Source of the DNA: an uncultured Bacteroidales bacterium
Lineage (GTDB): Bacteria > Bacteroidota > Bacteroidia > Bacteroidales > Paludibacteraceae
Assembly: GCA_900316995.1 (NCBI GenBank)
Contig: ONEZ01000017.1
Span: 1 to 47,637 of the forward strand
Direction of reading: 5' to 3'
Length of the DNA: 47,637 nt
Shown here: piece after piece, positions 6,957 to 13,618 of the stretch
Layout of the letters: each line of letters opens with the position of its first letter
How positions within the stretch are numbered: position 1 is the stretch's first letter
Translations under genes and position numbers: made by a program
The notes under the pieces: generated by a model
Told to the model about the DNA's origin: nothing
What the model saw: only the letters and a program-made list of their open reading frames with translations
Database searches by the model: none

Positions 6957-8501
6957 ATGATTAAGATTCTTTGGGCCGACGATGAGATAGATCTCCTTAG
7001 GCCACACATTATTTTTTTGGAACAGAAGGGATACTCTGTAACCCCTGTTGTGAGCGGTACTGATGCTATTGAGGCTTGTTCAAACTCCCATTTTGACGTG
7101 GTTTTCCTTGATGAAAACATGCCGGGTCTGAGCGGTCTGGAAACTCTTCTTGAAATTAAGAAGGCTCAACCTGCGCTGCCTGTGGTTATGATTACAAAGA
7201 GTGAGGAGGAGAACATTATGGAGCAGGCCATAGGTCAGAAAATATCAGACTACCTTATAAAGCCTGTAAATCCCAACCAGATTCTCATGTCAATAAAGAA
7301 AGTGGTTCATGCACAGGAGATTATTACTGAGAAGACCACATCGGGGTACCAGTCTGAGTTTATGCGCATAGGTATGCAGATTAATGACTCCATGAGCGCA
7401 GAAGATTGGCAGAAGGTGTATAACAACCTTATATTCTGGGAGATGCAGCTTGATGAGGCAGGAGGCTCTATGGATGAGATGCTACAGATGCAAAAAACAG
7501 AAGCCAACAATCTGTTTGCTAAATACATACGCAAGAACTACGAGAACTGGATAGAGAGTGGCAAGCACCCTGTAATGAGCCCTGACATATTCAAAACCAA
7601 GGTGTTCCCGCTGCTTGACAAAGGTGAAAAGGTATTCTTCATTCTTATTGATAATCTGCGTCAGGACCAGTGGCGTATTATCCAGAGGGAGATTGGCAAT
7701 CTCTACAATTTTGACTCTGACGACACCTTCTACAGTATTCTGCCTACTGCCACACAGTATTCCCGTAACGCCATATTCTCAGGTCTGATGCCTGCGCAGA
7801 TACGCAAGATGTACCCTAACCTTTGGGTTGACGAGGAGGAGGACGAGGGCAAGAACTTGAATGAGGAGGCACTTGTAAAAACGCAGATAGAGCGTTTCAG
7901 AAAGAAATACACATTCTCATATAATAAGATTAATACCAATCAGGCTGGTGAGAAGTACAATGAGAGTGTTAAGGGTCTTCTTGGTAATGACCTTAACGTG
8001 GTGGTTTTCAACTTTGTGGATATGCTGTCACACGCCCGCACGGAGGTGAAACTGTTCCGTGAATTGGCGCCTGACGAGGCTGCATACCGCTCGCTTGTGC
8101 AGTCATGGTTCCGTCACTCATCCATATCTGATTTGTTCAAGATACTGGCGGAGCATAAAATCAAGATAGTTCTCACCACAGATCACGGCTCTATAAGGGT
8201 TAAGAACGCTATAAAGGTGGTGGGTGATAAAAACACAAACGTGAACTTGCGTTACAAGGTAGGTAAGAATTTGGCTTACAACAAGAAAGAGGTTTTCTCA
8301 ATAGTTAAACCAGATGTTGCAGGCCTGCCTTCACCAAACCTTAGCAGCACATATATCTTTGCAGAGGGGCAGGACTTTATAGCCTACCCTAACAACTATA
8401 ATTATTACGTTCAGTATTACAAAGATACGTTCCAGCATGGTGGCGTATCGCTGGAGGAGATGATTATTCCAGTCATCACCATGAGCCCTAAAGGAGCTTA
8501 A
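6957..8501 (+). CDS. porX: PorX-type response regulator with alkaline-phosphatase-like (PglZ) domain
   Basis: The N-terminal receiver domain has acidic pocket residues Asp8 and Asp9, phosphoacceptor Asp52 (FLDENMPG), Thr80 and Lys102. The C-terminal PglZ/alkaline-phosphatase-like part begins near 215, with metal-site candidates in FILIDNLRQD (Asp232) and TTDHGS, and a Thr-containing ILPTATQYS segment. In Porphyromonas gingivalis PorX works with the kinase PorY and a sigma factor to control the type IX secretion system, and its effector domain hydrolyses phosphodiester bonds in cyclic or linear oligonucleotides. No PorY-like kinase or secretion genes are in the window, so the partner is elsewhere. 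Orthologues also occur in Bacteroidales without a clear type IX system, so the exact regulon is unsure. Confidence 0.88.
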   Translation: MIKILWADDEIDLLRPHIIFLEQKGYSVTPVVSGTDAIEACSNSHFDVVFLDENMPGLSGLETLLEIKKAQPALPVVMITKSEEENIMEQAIGQKISDYLIKPVNPNQILMSIKKVVHAQEIITEKTTSGYQSEFMRIGMQINDSMSAEDWQKVYNNLIFWEMQLDEAGGSMDEMLQMQKTEANNLFAKYIRKNYENWIESGKHPVMSPDIFKTKVFPLLDKGEKVFFILIDNLRQDQWRIIQREIGNLYNFDSDDTFYSILPTATQYSRNAIFSGLMPAQIRKMYPNLWVDEEEDEGKNLNEEALVKTQIERFRKKYTFSYNKINTNQAGEKYNESVKGLLGNDLNVVVFNFVDMLSHARTEVKLFRELAPDEAAYRSLVQSWFRHSSISDLFKILAEHKIKIVLTTDHGSIRVKNAIKVVGDKNTNVNLRYKVGKNLAYNKKEVFSIVKPDVAGLPSPNLSSTYIFAEGQDFIAYPNNYNYYVQYYKDTFQHGGVSLEEMIIPVITMSPKGA

Positions 8502-8507
8502 AAAGAA

Positions 8508-8602
8508 GTTAAATGTATTATATATGCTCGTCACTCTGAGTGAAACGAAGAGTCTCATAATGTTACAGGAGATCCTTCGGACTGCGTCCTCAGGATGACG
8601 TC
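8508..8602 (-). repeat. Right arm of 95-bp inverted repeat (BIME-like copy 3)
   Basis: It is the reverse complement of 6356-6450 with two mismatches. It starts 6 nt after the porX stop and runs into a heptad array in the mirrored orientation, so the mirror symmetry covers both the palindrome and the adjoining array. Confidence 0.9.
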
Positions 8603-8636
8603 AACTGTCAAATGTCAACTCTCAACTGTCAACTAT
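8601..8636 (+). repeat. Heptad array TCAACTG overlapping the S66 peptidase start
   Basis: Five heptads: TCAACTG, TCAAATG, TCAACTC, TCAACTG and TCAACTA. The second, with C changed to A, creates the ATG at 8612 used as the start of the following gene. Confidence 0.85.
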
Positions 8637-9514
8637 TCATAGTCTCCCCATCAGGGGCGGTGGACCCGGAATATGTAGCCGGAGCCAAGGCCGTTCTGGA
8701 GCAGTGGGGGTACAAGGTCTATGTGGCGCCCCATGCTTGTGGCAAAATGGGCAGATTCTCCGCATCGGACGATGAGAGAATTTCTGACCTGCAAAGTGCC
8801 ATAAACGCTCCAGGCAGAGGCGTGATTCTCTGTTCACGAGGTGGTTACGGGCTTAGCCGCATCATTGACAAAATTGATTTTTCACCGCTGAAAACTCCTG
8901 ATAACTATAAACTTATAGTGGGATTCAGCGATATTACAGCCTTACATAACGCTGTATCAAACTTAGGGCTGCGCTCACTTCATGCCGCTATGACTAAAAA
9001 CATAGCCACAGAGAGTGGCAGCATCGCTGTGGAGACGCTAAAAAGCGTTCTTGAAGGCAAGCCGCTAAGTTACCGTTTTGGCGGCACTCCTTTTAACCAT
9101 GCAGGATGCGTAAAAGGCAGGCTTATGGGTGGTAACCTAAGCATAATATATGCCTTGCGCGGCACACCGTATGATTTGAACTATGACGGGGCTATATTGT
9201 TTATTGAGGATATAGGAGAGCGTCTCTATCATGTGGACCGTATGATACAGAACCTGAGACTTGGCGGAGTGTTTGACAGGATTTCAGGTCTTGTGGTTGG
9301 ACAATTTACAGAGTGTGACACAGACGACACATTTCCAGGTGGAGCATACGGTATTATAAGTGACGCTGTTAAAGGTTATGATTTTCCAGTGGCCATGAAC
9401 TTCTCCGCAGGACATATAGGAGAGTGCAACCTGCCGCTGTTAATGGGCGCAAATTACAGATTAGATGTTTCTGAATTATCACAAATCGTCACCTTGGAGC
9501 AAACTGCTGATTAG
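8612..9514 (+). CDS. S66-family LD-carboxypeptidase (muropeptide recycling)
   Basis: S66 peptidases cut the bond between meso-diaminopimelate and D-Ala in murein tetrapeptides, or related amide bonds in the MccF branch. The catalytic set is visible: Ser106 in VGFSDIT, Glu199 in LFIEDIGER and His268 in SAGHIGE; CSRGGYGLSR at 74-83 is also typical. The 300-residue protein lacks the usual eight to ten residues before the first strand; it enters the family sequence at IVSPSGAV (residue 10). Residues 1-8 (MSTLNCQL) are translated from the heptad array, so the array appears to have replaced the native start. The gene overlaps the CPBP-Ddl ORF by 50 nt, indicating coupling with D-Ala-D-Ala synthesis. 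Confidence 0.85.
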   Translation: MSTLNCQLFIVSPSGAVDPEYVAGAKAVLEQWGYKVYVAPHACGKMGRFSASDDERISDLQSAINAPGRGVILCSRGGYGLSRIIDKIDFSPLKTPDNYKLIVGFSDITALHNAVSNLGLRSLHAAMTKNIATESGSIAVETLKSVLEGKPLSYRFGGTPFNHAGCVKGRLMGGNLSIIYALRGTPYDLNYDGAILFIEDIGERLYHVDRMIQNLRLGGVFDRISGLVVGQFTECDTDDTFPGGAYGIISDAVKGYDFPVAMNFSAGHIGECNLPLLMGANYRLDVSELSQIVTLEQTAD

Positions 9515-11357
9515 CATTTTGTGTCCAATTTTTCTTGCCTGCATTTTTTCTGTGGCGGAGTACCTCTGTATGCGGATGGCGGGCTATAGCAATGAAGCGT
9601 TACAGAGTTCCAGAGACGCTATGGAGCTGATTCAGAGCATCAGCTCACTATTTGTGTTCTGCGGTGGCGCCGTGCTTGCGGCTTTTATGATAAGCCCCAC
9701 GCCTATGCGATTCCTGAATGCTGACAAGGTGGCAGGCTGGCGTGTTATTCTTATGGCGTGCGCCGCATTAGTGGCGTTCCAGCCTATTGTGGGGGTGACT
9801 GCAACGCTTAATGAGCAGATGACCCTCCCTGAAAGTTTTAGCGACGTACTTAAACTTATGCGGGAGCTGGAGGATGAAGCTAAAGTTATAACAGATCTTA
9901 TGGTAAGGGGCAAGGGGGCAGGTTCACTGCTCAGGGCGCTATTGGTTATGGCGGTTATTCCCGGGCTATGTGAGGAACTCTACTTCAGGGGGCTGCTACA
10001 GAACGTGTTCAAAGGTCTGACCAAATCAGTACACGCCGCTGTTTGGATTACAGCAATACTCTTCAGCTTTATACACTTCCAGTTTTTTGGGTTTGTACCA
10101 AGAGTGCTGCTTGGAGCCATTTTAGGCTATATACTGGTATATTCCGGAAGCGTATGGGTTAACGCCATAGCCCACACACTTAATAACGCTATGGCGGTGG
10201 TAGCGCTGTGGTTTACAGTAAACTACCCTGAGATGGGCAGTGTGTCTGACTTGGGGGCTGAAACTCTGCCTCTTACAGTGGGTGTGATACTGTTTGCCGT
10301 GTGCGGCATAGCTGTGGGAATTGCATGTTTGTATTACATAAAAAAAACTAATCCTATACAAAAGATGGAAAAGAGAAACATTGCAGTAGTCTGCGGAGGC
10401 TACTCATCAGAGGCAGAGGTGTCAATGCGCAGTGCGGCAGGCATTATGTCATTCGTTGACCCTGAGAGGTATAACACCACAATGGTGGTTATAACCAAGA
10501 AAGAATGGTATGCCCAGATTTCAGAGAGTGAGAGATATGACATTGACAAGAACTACTTTGGCTACATCGATGCCAAAGGCAGAAAACACACATTTGACTT
10601 TGCCTATATAACCATTCACGGCACACCTGGTGAGAATGGCATACTGCAAGGCTATTTTGAGCTTATAGGTATGAAGTACTCATGCTGCGGACCTCTGGCG
10701 GCATCGCTGAGCTTTAATAAGTTTGTATGCAACCGCTATTTAGAGGCATTTGGAGCTAAAATTGCAAAATCTATTCTTCTGCGCCGCGGCGATGCCATAA
10801 ACACAGCCTATATTGAGGCGCACCTTGGTCTGCCAATGTTTGTAAAATCTAACGTGGGAGGCAGCAGCTATGGAGTTACCAAGGTTAAAGAGAGCTGCCA
10901 GATTATGCCAGCCATTGAACGAGCATTCAAGGAGGGCGATGAGGTAATAATAGAGTCATTCCTGAAGGGCACGGAGCTTACCTGCGGAATGTACAAGACA
11001 AAAGACAAGACAGTGGTGTTCCCGCTTACAGAGGTGGTCAGCGCCAATGAGTTCTTTGACTACGATGCCAAGTATAACGGTCAGGTTCAGGAGATTACAC
11101 CTGCACGCATATCAGCGGAAAAGACAACTGAGGTACAGGAACTCACAAAGAAGTTTTACTCTATAATGGGCTGCAAAGGCATTGTGCGTATTGACTATAT
11201 CATTACAGAAGATGGCGTGCCACATATTCTTGAGGCTAACACCACCCCTGGCATGACCGCTACAAGTTTTATTCCGCAGCAAGTAAAAGCCGCAGGAATG
11301 GACATAAAAGATGTTATGACAGACATCATAGAGGATCAATTGACAGTTGACAGTTGA
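9465..11357 (+). CDS. ddl: Fused CPBP intramembrane protease and D-alanine--D-alanine ligase
   Basis: One uninterrupted frame of 630 codons joins two enzymes normally encoded separately. Residues 1-300 are a multi-helix CPBP/CAAX-type membrane protease: CEELYFRG (Glu170, Glu171, Arg175), His204 in FIHFQFF, and HTLNNA (His237). Residues 301-630 are a complete Ddl: GGYSSEAEVSMRSA near the start, HGTPGENG, and an ATP-grasp end with EANTTPGM. Ddl makes the dipeptide for murein precursors in the cytoplasm. An internal ATG at 10365 begins a normal 330-residue Ddl, so independent translation is possible. Just before it lies A AAA AAA and, in the -1 frame, an immediate TAA. The last residues (LTVDS) and the stop come from a heptad array. 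A one-base homopolymer error could also explain the fusion. Confidence 0.88.
   Translation: MFLNYHKSSPWSKLLISILCPIFLACIFSVAEYLCMRMAGYSNEALQSSRDAMELIQSISSLFVFCGGAVLAAFMISPTPMRFLNADKVAGWRVILMACAALVAFQPIVGVTATLNEQMTLPESFSDVLKLMRELEDEAKVITDLMVRGKGAGSLLRALLVMAVIPGLCEELYFRGLLQNVFKGLTKSVHAAVWITAILFSFIHFQFFGFVPRVLLGAILGYILVYSGSVWVNAIAHTLNNAMAVVALWFTVNYPEMGSVSDLGAETLPLTVGVILFAVCGIAVGIACLYYIKKTNPIQKMEKRNIAVVCGGYSSEAEVSMRSAAGIMSFVDPERYNTTMVVITKKEWYAQISESERYDIDKNYFGYIDAKGRKHTFDFAYITIHGTPGENGILQGYFELIGMKYSCCGPLAASLSFNKFVCNRYLEAFGAKIAKSILLRRGDAINTAYIEAHLGLPMFVKSNVGGSSYGVTKVKESCQIMPAIERAFKEGDEVIIESFLKGTELTCGMYKTKDKTVVFPLTEVVSANEFFDYDAKYNGQVQEITPARISAEKTTEVQELTKKFYSIMGCKGIVRIDYIITEDGVPHILEANTTPGMTATSFIPQQVKAAGMDIKDVMTDIIEDQLTVDS
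10340..10351 (+). promoter_or_regulatory. Slippery A AAA AAA site with -1 frame stop at the CPBP/Ddl junction
   Basis: Eight A residues (10340-10347) are read as AT-A AAA AAA ACT. A one-base backward slip on A AAA AAA gives AAC and then TAA (10349-10351), which would end the protein right after the CPBP domain. The Ddl ATG lies 13 nt after that stop. The same A-run is also prone to transcriptional slippage and to sequencing or assembly error. Confidence 0.55.
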
Positions 11358-11360
11358 CAG
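11338..11360 (+). repeat. Heptad array TTGACAG forming the ddl 3' end
   Basis: Three TTGACAG heptads encode the last residues of Ddl and its TGA stop. Because three heptads of this orientation contain TGA in each frame in turn, the array can end any frame that enters it. Confidence 0.85.
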
Positions 11361-11370
11361 TTATAATAAC

Positions 11371-11437
11371 TTTCAATTTTCAATTTTCAATTTTCAATTT
11401 AATACGATTCACCGATTCACCGAATAACCGATTCACC
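11371..11437 (+). repeat. TTTCAAT heptads followed by CGATTCAC octads
   Basis: Four TTTCAAT heptads (11371-11400) are followed by four CGATTCAC-type octads with one variant CGAATAAC (11405-11437). With the preceding TTGACAG array, three short tandem families are packed into 100 nt, ending 1 nt before the next start codon. No conventional promoter is visible between them. Confidence 0.85.
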
Positions 11438-11438
11438 A

Positions 11439-12419
11439 ATGATATACTCACAATCTGAATTACTCGCTCTTGTGGAGCAGGCTATAGTGTCAAACAGATG
11501 GAAACGCGAGCCTGAAGGGCTATACGCCCCTATTGAATACGTGCTTTCACTTGGAGGCAAGCGAGTGCGCCCGTCGCTGGTGCTAATGGCGTGCAACCTA
11601 TTCACTGATGACCTCACAGAGGCTCTTAAAGCAGGGCTTGCCATAGAGGTGTTCCACAACTTCACTCTGTTGCATGATGACATCATGGACAATGCCGACA
11701 CACGCCGTGGCTATGCCACTGTTCACAAGCGCTGGAATAACAACACAGCCATTCTGAGCGGCGATGCAATGCTTATAGAGGCGTACAAACTGATTGCAAC
11801 CGTAAAGAGCGAGCGTTTCAGTGAAATTCTGAAGGTGTTCACCACCACTGCCGATGAGGTTTGTAAGGGGCAGCAGTATGACATGGAGTTTGAGAAACGC
11901 AACGATGTGGGGCTTGACGAGTATATGGAGATGATACGCCTCAAGACTGCCGTCCTGCTGGCTTGCAGCCTTAAAATAGGGGCGCTGATAGGGGGCGCAT
12001 CGGAGGCTGACGCAAACACCCTCTATAACTGCGGTATCAATATGGGGCTCAGCTTCCAGCTTCGTGATGACTATCTTGACGCTTTTGGAGACCCTAAGGT
12101 GTTTGGCAAGAACATAGGCGGAGACATTCTCTGCGGCAAGAAGTGTTACCTTCTGCTATCTGCTCTTGAACTTGCAAAGGGAGAAACCAAAGACCAACTT
12201 AACAGCCTGCTCTCACTCAGCAGCGAGACACAAAAAGATGAGAAGATTAACGGGGTTATAGACATCTACCGTAAGCTGGATGTTGACAAACGCTGCGAGG
12301 CTCAGGTATCGGCGTACCTTTTGAAAGCCATGACAGGCCTTGACAAACTTAGCGTACCCGCCGAACGCCTCGAACCCCTGAAAACCTTAATCAAAGCAAT
12401 GGCTAATAGAAAAAAATAA
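11439..12419 (+). CDS. ispA: Polyprenyl (farnesyl/geranylgeranyl-type) diphosphate synthase
   Basis: This enzyme condenses isopentenyl diphosphate with allylic diphosphates to supply precursors of undecaprenol and quinones. The first Asp-rich motif is DDIMD (80-84) followed by RRG, and the second is DDYLD (210-214). LGGKRVRP (38-45) and KTAVLL (169-174) are also family signatures. The length of 326 residues is typical. Phe75, five residues before the first motif, suggests a C15-C20 product, but chain length cannot be fixed by eye. It follows ddl after 81 nt of tandem repeats; both serve the lipid-linked murein pathway. The gene symbol is by family, not by proven orthology. Confidence 0.9.
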   Translation: MIYSQSELLALVEQAIVSNRWKREPEGLYAPIEYVLSLGGKRVRPSLVLMACNLFTDDLTEALKAGLAIEVFHNFTLLHDDIMDNADTRRGYATVHKRWNNNTAILSGDAMLIEAYKLIATVKSERFSEILKVFTTTADEVCKGQQYDMEFEKRNDVGLDEYMEMIRLKTAVLLACSLKIGALIGGASEADANTLYNCGINMGLSFQLRDDYLDAFGDPKVFGKNIGGDILCGKKCYLLLSALELAKGETKDQLNSLLSLSSETQKDEKINGVIDIYRKLDVDKRCEAQVSAYLLKAMTGLDKLSVPAERLEPLKTLIKAMANRKK

Positions 12420-12427
12420 TATAACCA

Positions 12428-12497
12428 ACGTCATGCTGAGGCATGCCGAAGCATCTCGCAAAGATTATGAGACTCTTCGCTAAGCTCAGAGTGACGT
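12428..12497. repeat. BIME-like palindromic repeat, copy 4
   Basis: ACGTCATGCTGAGG with CGAAGCATCTCGC on one side, and GAGACTCTTCG with CTCAGAGTGACGT on the other. The left unit differs from copies 2 and 3 by paired changes (CATCCTGAG to CATGCTGAG, GAAGGATCT to GAAGCATCT), which keep the complementarity within the unit. Confidence 0.75.
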
Positions 12498-12512
12498 ACT
12501 AAATCAAATACC

Positions 12513-13253
12513 ATGCCTTACAGAAGATTACCAAACACTGACGCCGCCCGTCTGCGTGCCATGCGCACTGCAAAAGAGAAGTATGACACCTTAGGTGCAG
12601 GCAACGTTCCCTACAATAACAGGGTTATATATGACATCAGCGCAATTATTCCGCAGTTTGAGAGGGCTATATCAGACCTGCGTATGCAGCAGAACGTGCA
12701 GGCTGGCAAGAACAAGAAATACCAGAATACTGTGAGGATTGCACGTATGTACATATCGCACTTCATTCAGGTGCTCAACCTCTCATGTCTCAGAAATGAG
12801 ATAAAGCCTGAAAAGAAACTGCTCTACAAACTTCTGCCAGACAACTACTCAGTGCCAGACCTCAGCACAGAGACCCTGATACTTGAATGGGGCAAGAACA
12901 TCATAGACGGTGAGAACGAGCGCATTTCAAACGGCGGTTCCCCCATCTATAACCCCACCATAGCCAAAGTAAGGGTGAACTATGAAATCTTCAAAGACGC
13001 ATATCAGCTCAAAAAAGTGAGCCAGAAGAACTCAGACCGCGCCCTTGACATGATAAAGAAACTGCGCCGTCAGGTTGACGCCCTCATACTTGACCTCTGG
13101 AACCAGATAGAGGATAAATACAAGGATTTAGGCATGGACGCCATGCAGGAGGAGGCAAAAAAATATGGCGTGGTGTATTATCTGCGCCGCAAGGAAAAGC
13201 AAGCCCTGCAAGGAGGCTACATTGACACAGATGATGATGTCATAATTCCTTGA
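12513..13253 (+). CDS. Uncharacterised soluble protein, 246 residues
   Basis: I do not recognise a named family. The protein starts MPYRRLPNTDAARLRAM and has no signal peptide or membrane segment, so it is probably cytoplasmic. It is rich in Lys, Arg and charged helical stretches: residues 40-90 and 155-215 look like long amphipathic helices, possibly coiled coil. It ends with an acidic tail (DTDDDVIIP). Base and codon use match the neighbouring housekeeping genes, unlike the lipoprotein that follows, so it is probably native to the lineage. The start follows BIME copy 4 by 15 nt, without an obvious promoter. Long helices alone do not justify a function. Confidence 0.75.
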   Translation: MPYRRLPNTDAARLRAMRTAKEKYDTLGAGNVPYNNRVIYDISAIIPQFERAISDLRMQQNVQAGKNKKYQNTVRIARMYISHFIQVLNLSCLRNEIKPEKKLLYKLLPDNYSVPDLSTETLILEWGKNIIDGENERISNGGSPIYNPTIAKVRVNYEIFKDAYQLKKVSQKNSDRALDMIKKLRRQVDALILDLWNQIEDKYKDLGMDAMQEEAKKYGVVYYLRRKEKQALQGGYIDTDDDVIIP

Positions 13254-13369
13254 CGCAGTGCGTAAATTATACATCTCAACACTTATTCTGTGGCGTCAGC
13301 ATAATAATGGTTCAAATGGGGAAACCGACCATGTAACCGACCATGTAAGTTTCCGCTGGATATGTATCT
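13254..13369. other. Non-coding stretch with a 12-nt direct repeat
   Basis: No gene is evident. ACCGACCATGTA occurs twice in tandem (about 13324-13348). The whole 365-nt space between the 246-residue gene and the lipoprotein gene otherwise holds two short gene remnants described separately. Confidence 0.5.
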
Positions 13370-13462
13370 ATGCTATATCCTGAGTCCGCCAAGCGCCGTG
13401 ATCAAGCCTACTATCTTACAGAGAAAGGATTGAAATTGCTAAAACAAGAGCTTGATGGCTAA
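13370..13462 (+). pseudogene. Probable C-terminal remnant of a winged-helix regulator
   Basis: Thirty codons starting ATG, with the core YYLTEKGLKLLKQEL. The pattern Y-x-L-T-x-K-G-x-x-L is typical of the wing and last helix of PadR/MarR-like winged-helix proteins, but the DNA-recognition helix is missing. A stop lies eight codons upstream of the ATG. It may be a decayed gene or a chance likeness; the motif is short. Confidence 0.35.
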
Positions 13463-13607
13463 CAGGAGACATCTCCATAACATACTCACCGTACACACGA
13501 AGCATCACCTCTTCACACTCAATGGTATATTCCAGTACCAGTGGGTTAACGGAGAGAATGACATATACAGATTTAACTCAACACTTGCATACGCATATAA
13601 CTTTTAA
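13455..13607 (+). pseudogene. Probable C-terminal remnant of an outer-membrane beta-barrel
   Basis: A 50-codon frame beginning ATG and ending in alternating polar and aromatic residues: FTLNGIFQYQW, then FNSTLAYAYNF with a terminal Phe, as in the last strands of outer-membrane barrels. It overlaps the previous remnant by 8 nt. No signal peptide or upstream barrel is present, so a deletion between two former genes is the simplest reading. Short length keeps confidence low. Confidence 0.35.
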
Positions 13608-13618
13608 CAAAATATACC

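Noticed and set aside
11371-11437. CRISPR-like array
   Set aside because: The units are 7-8 nt, contiguous and without spacers, and no cas genes are present.
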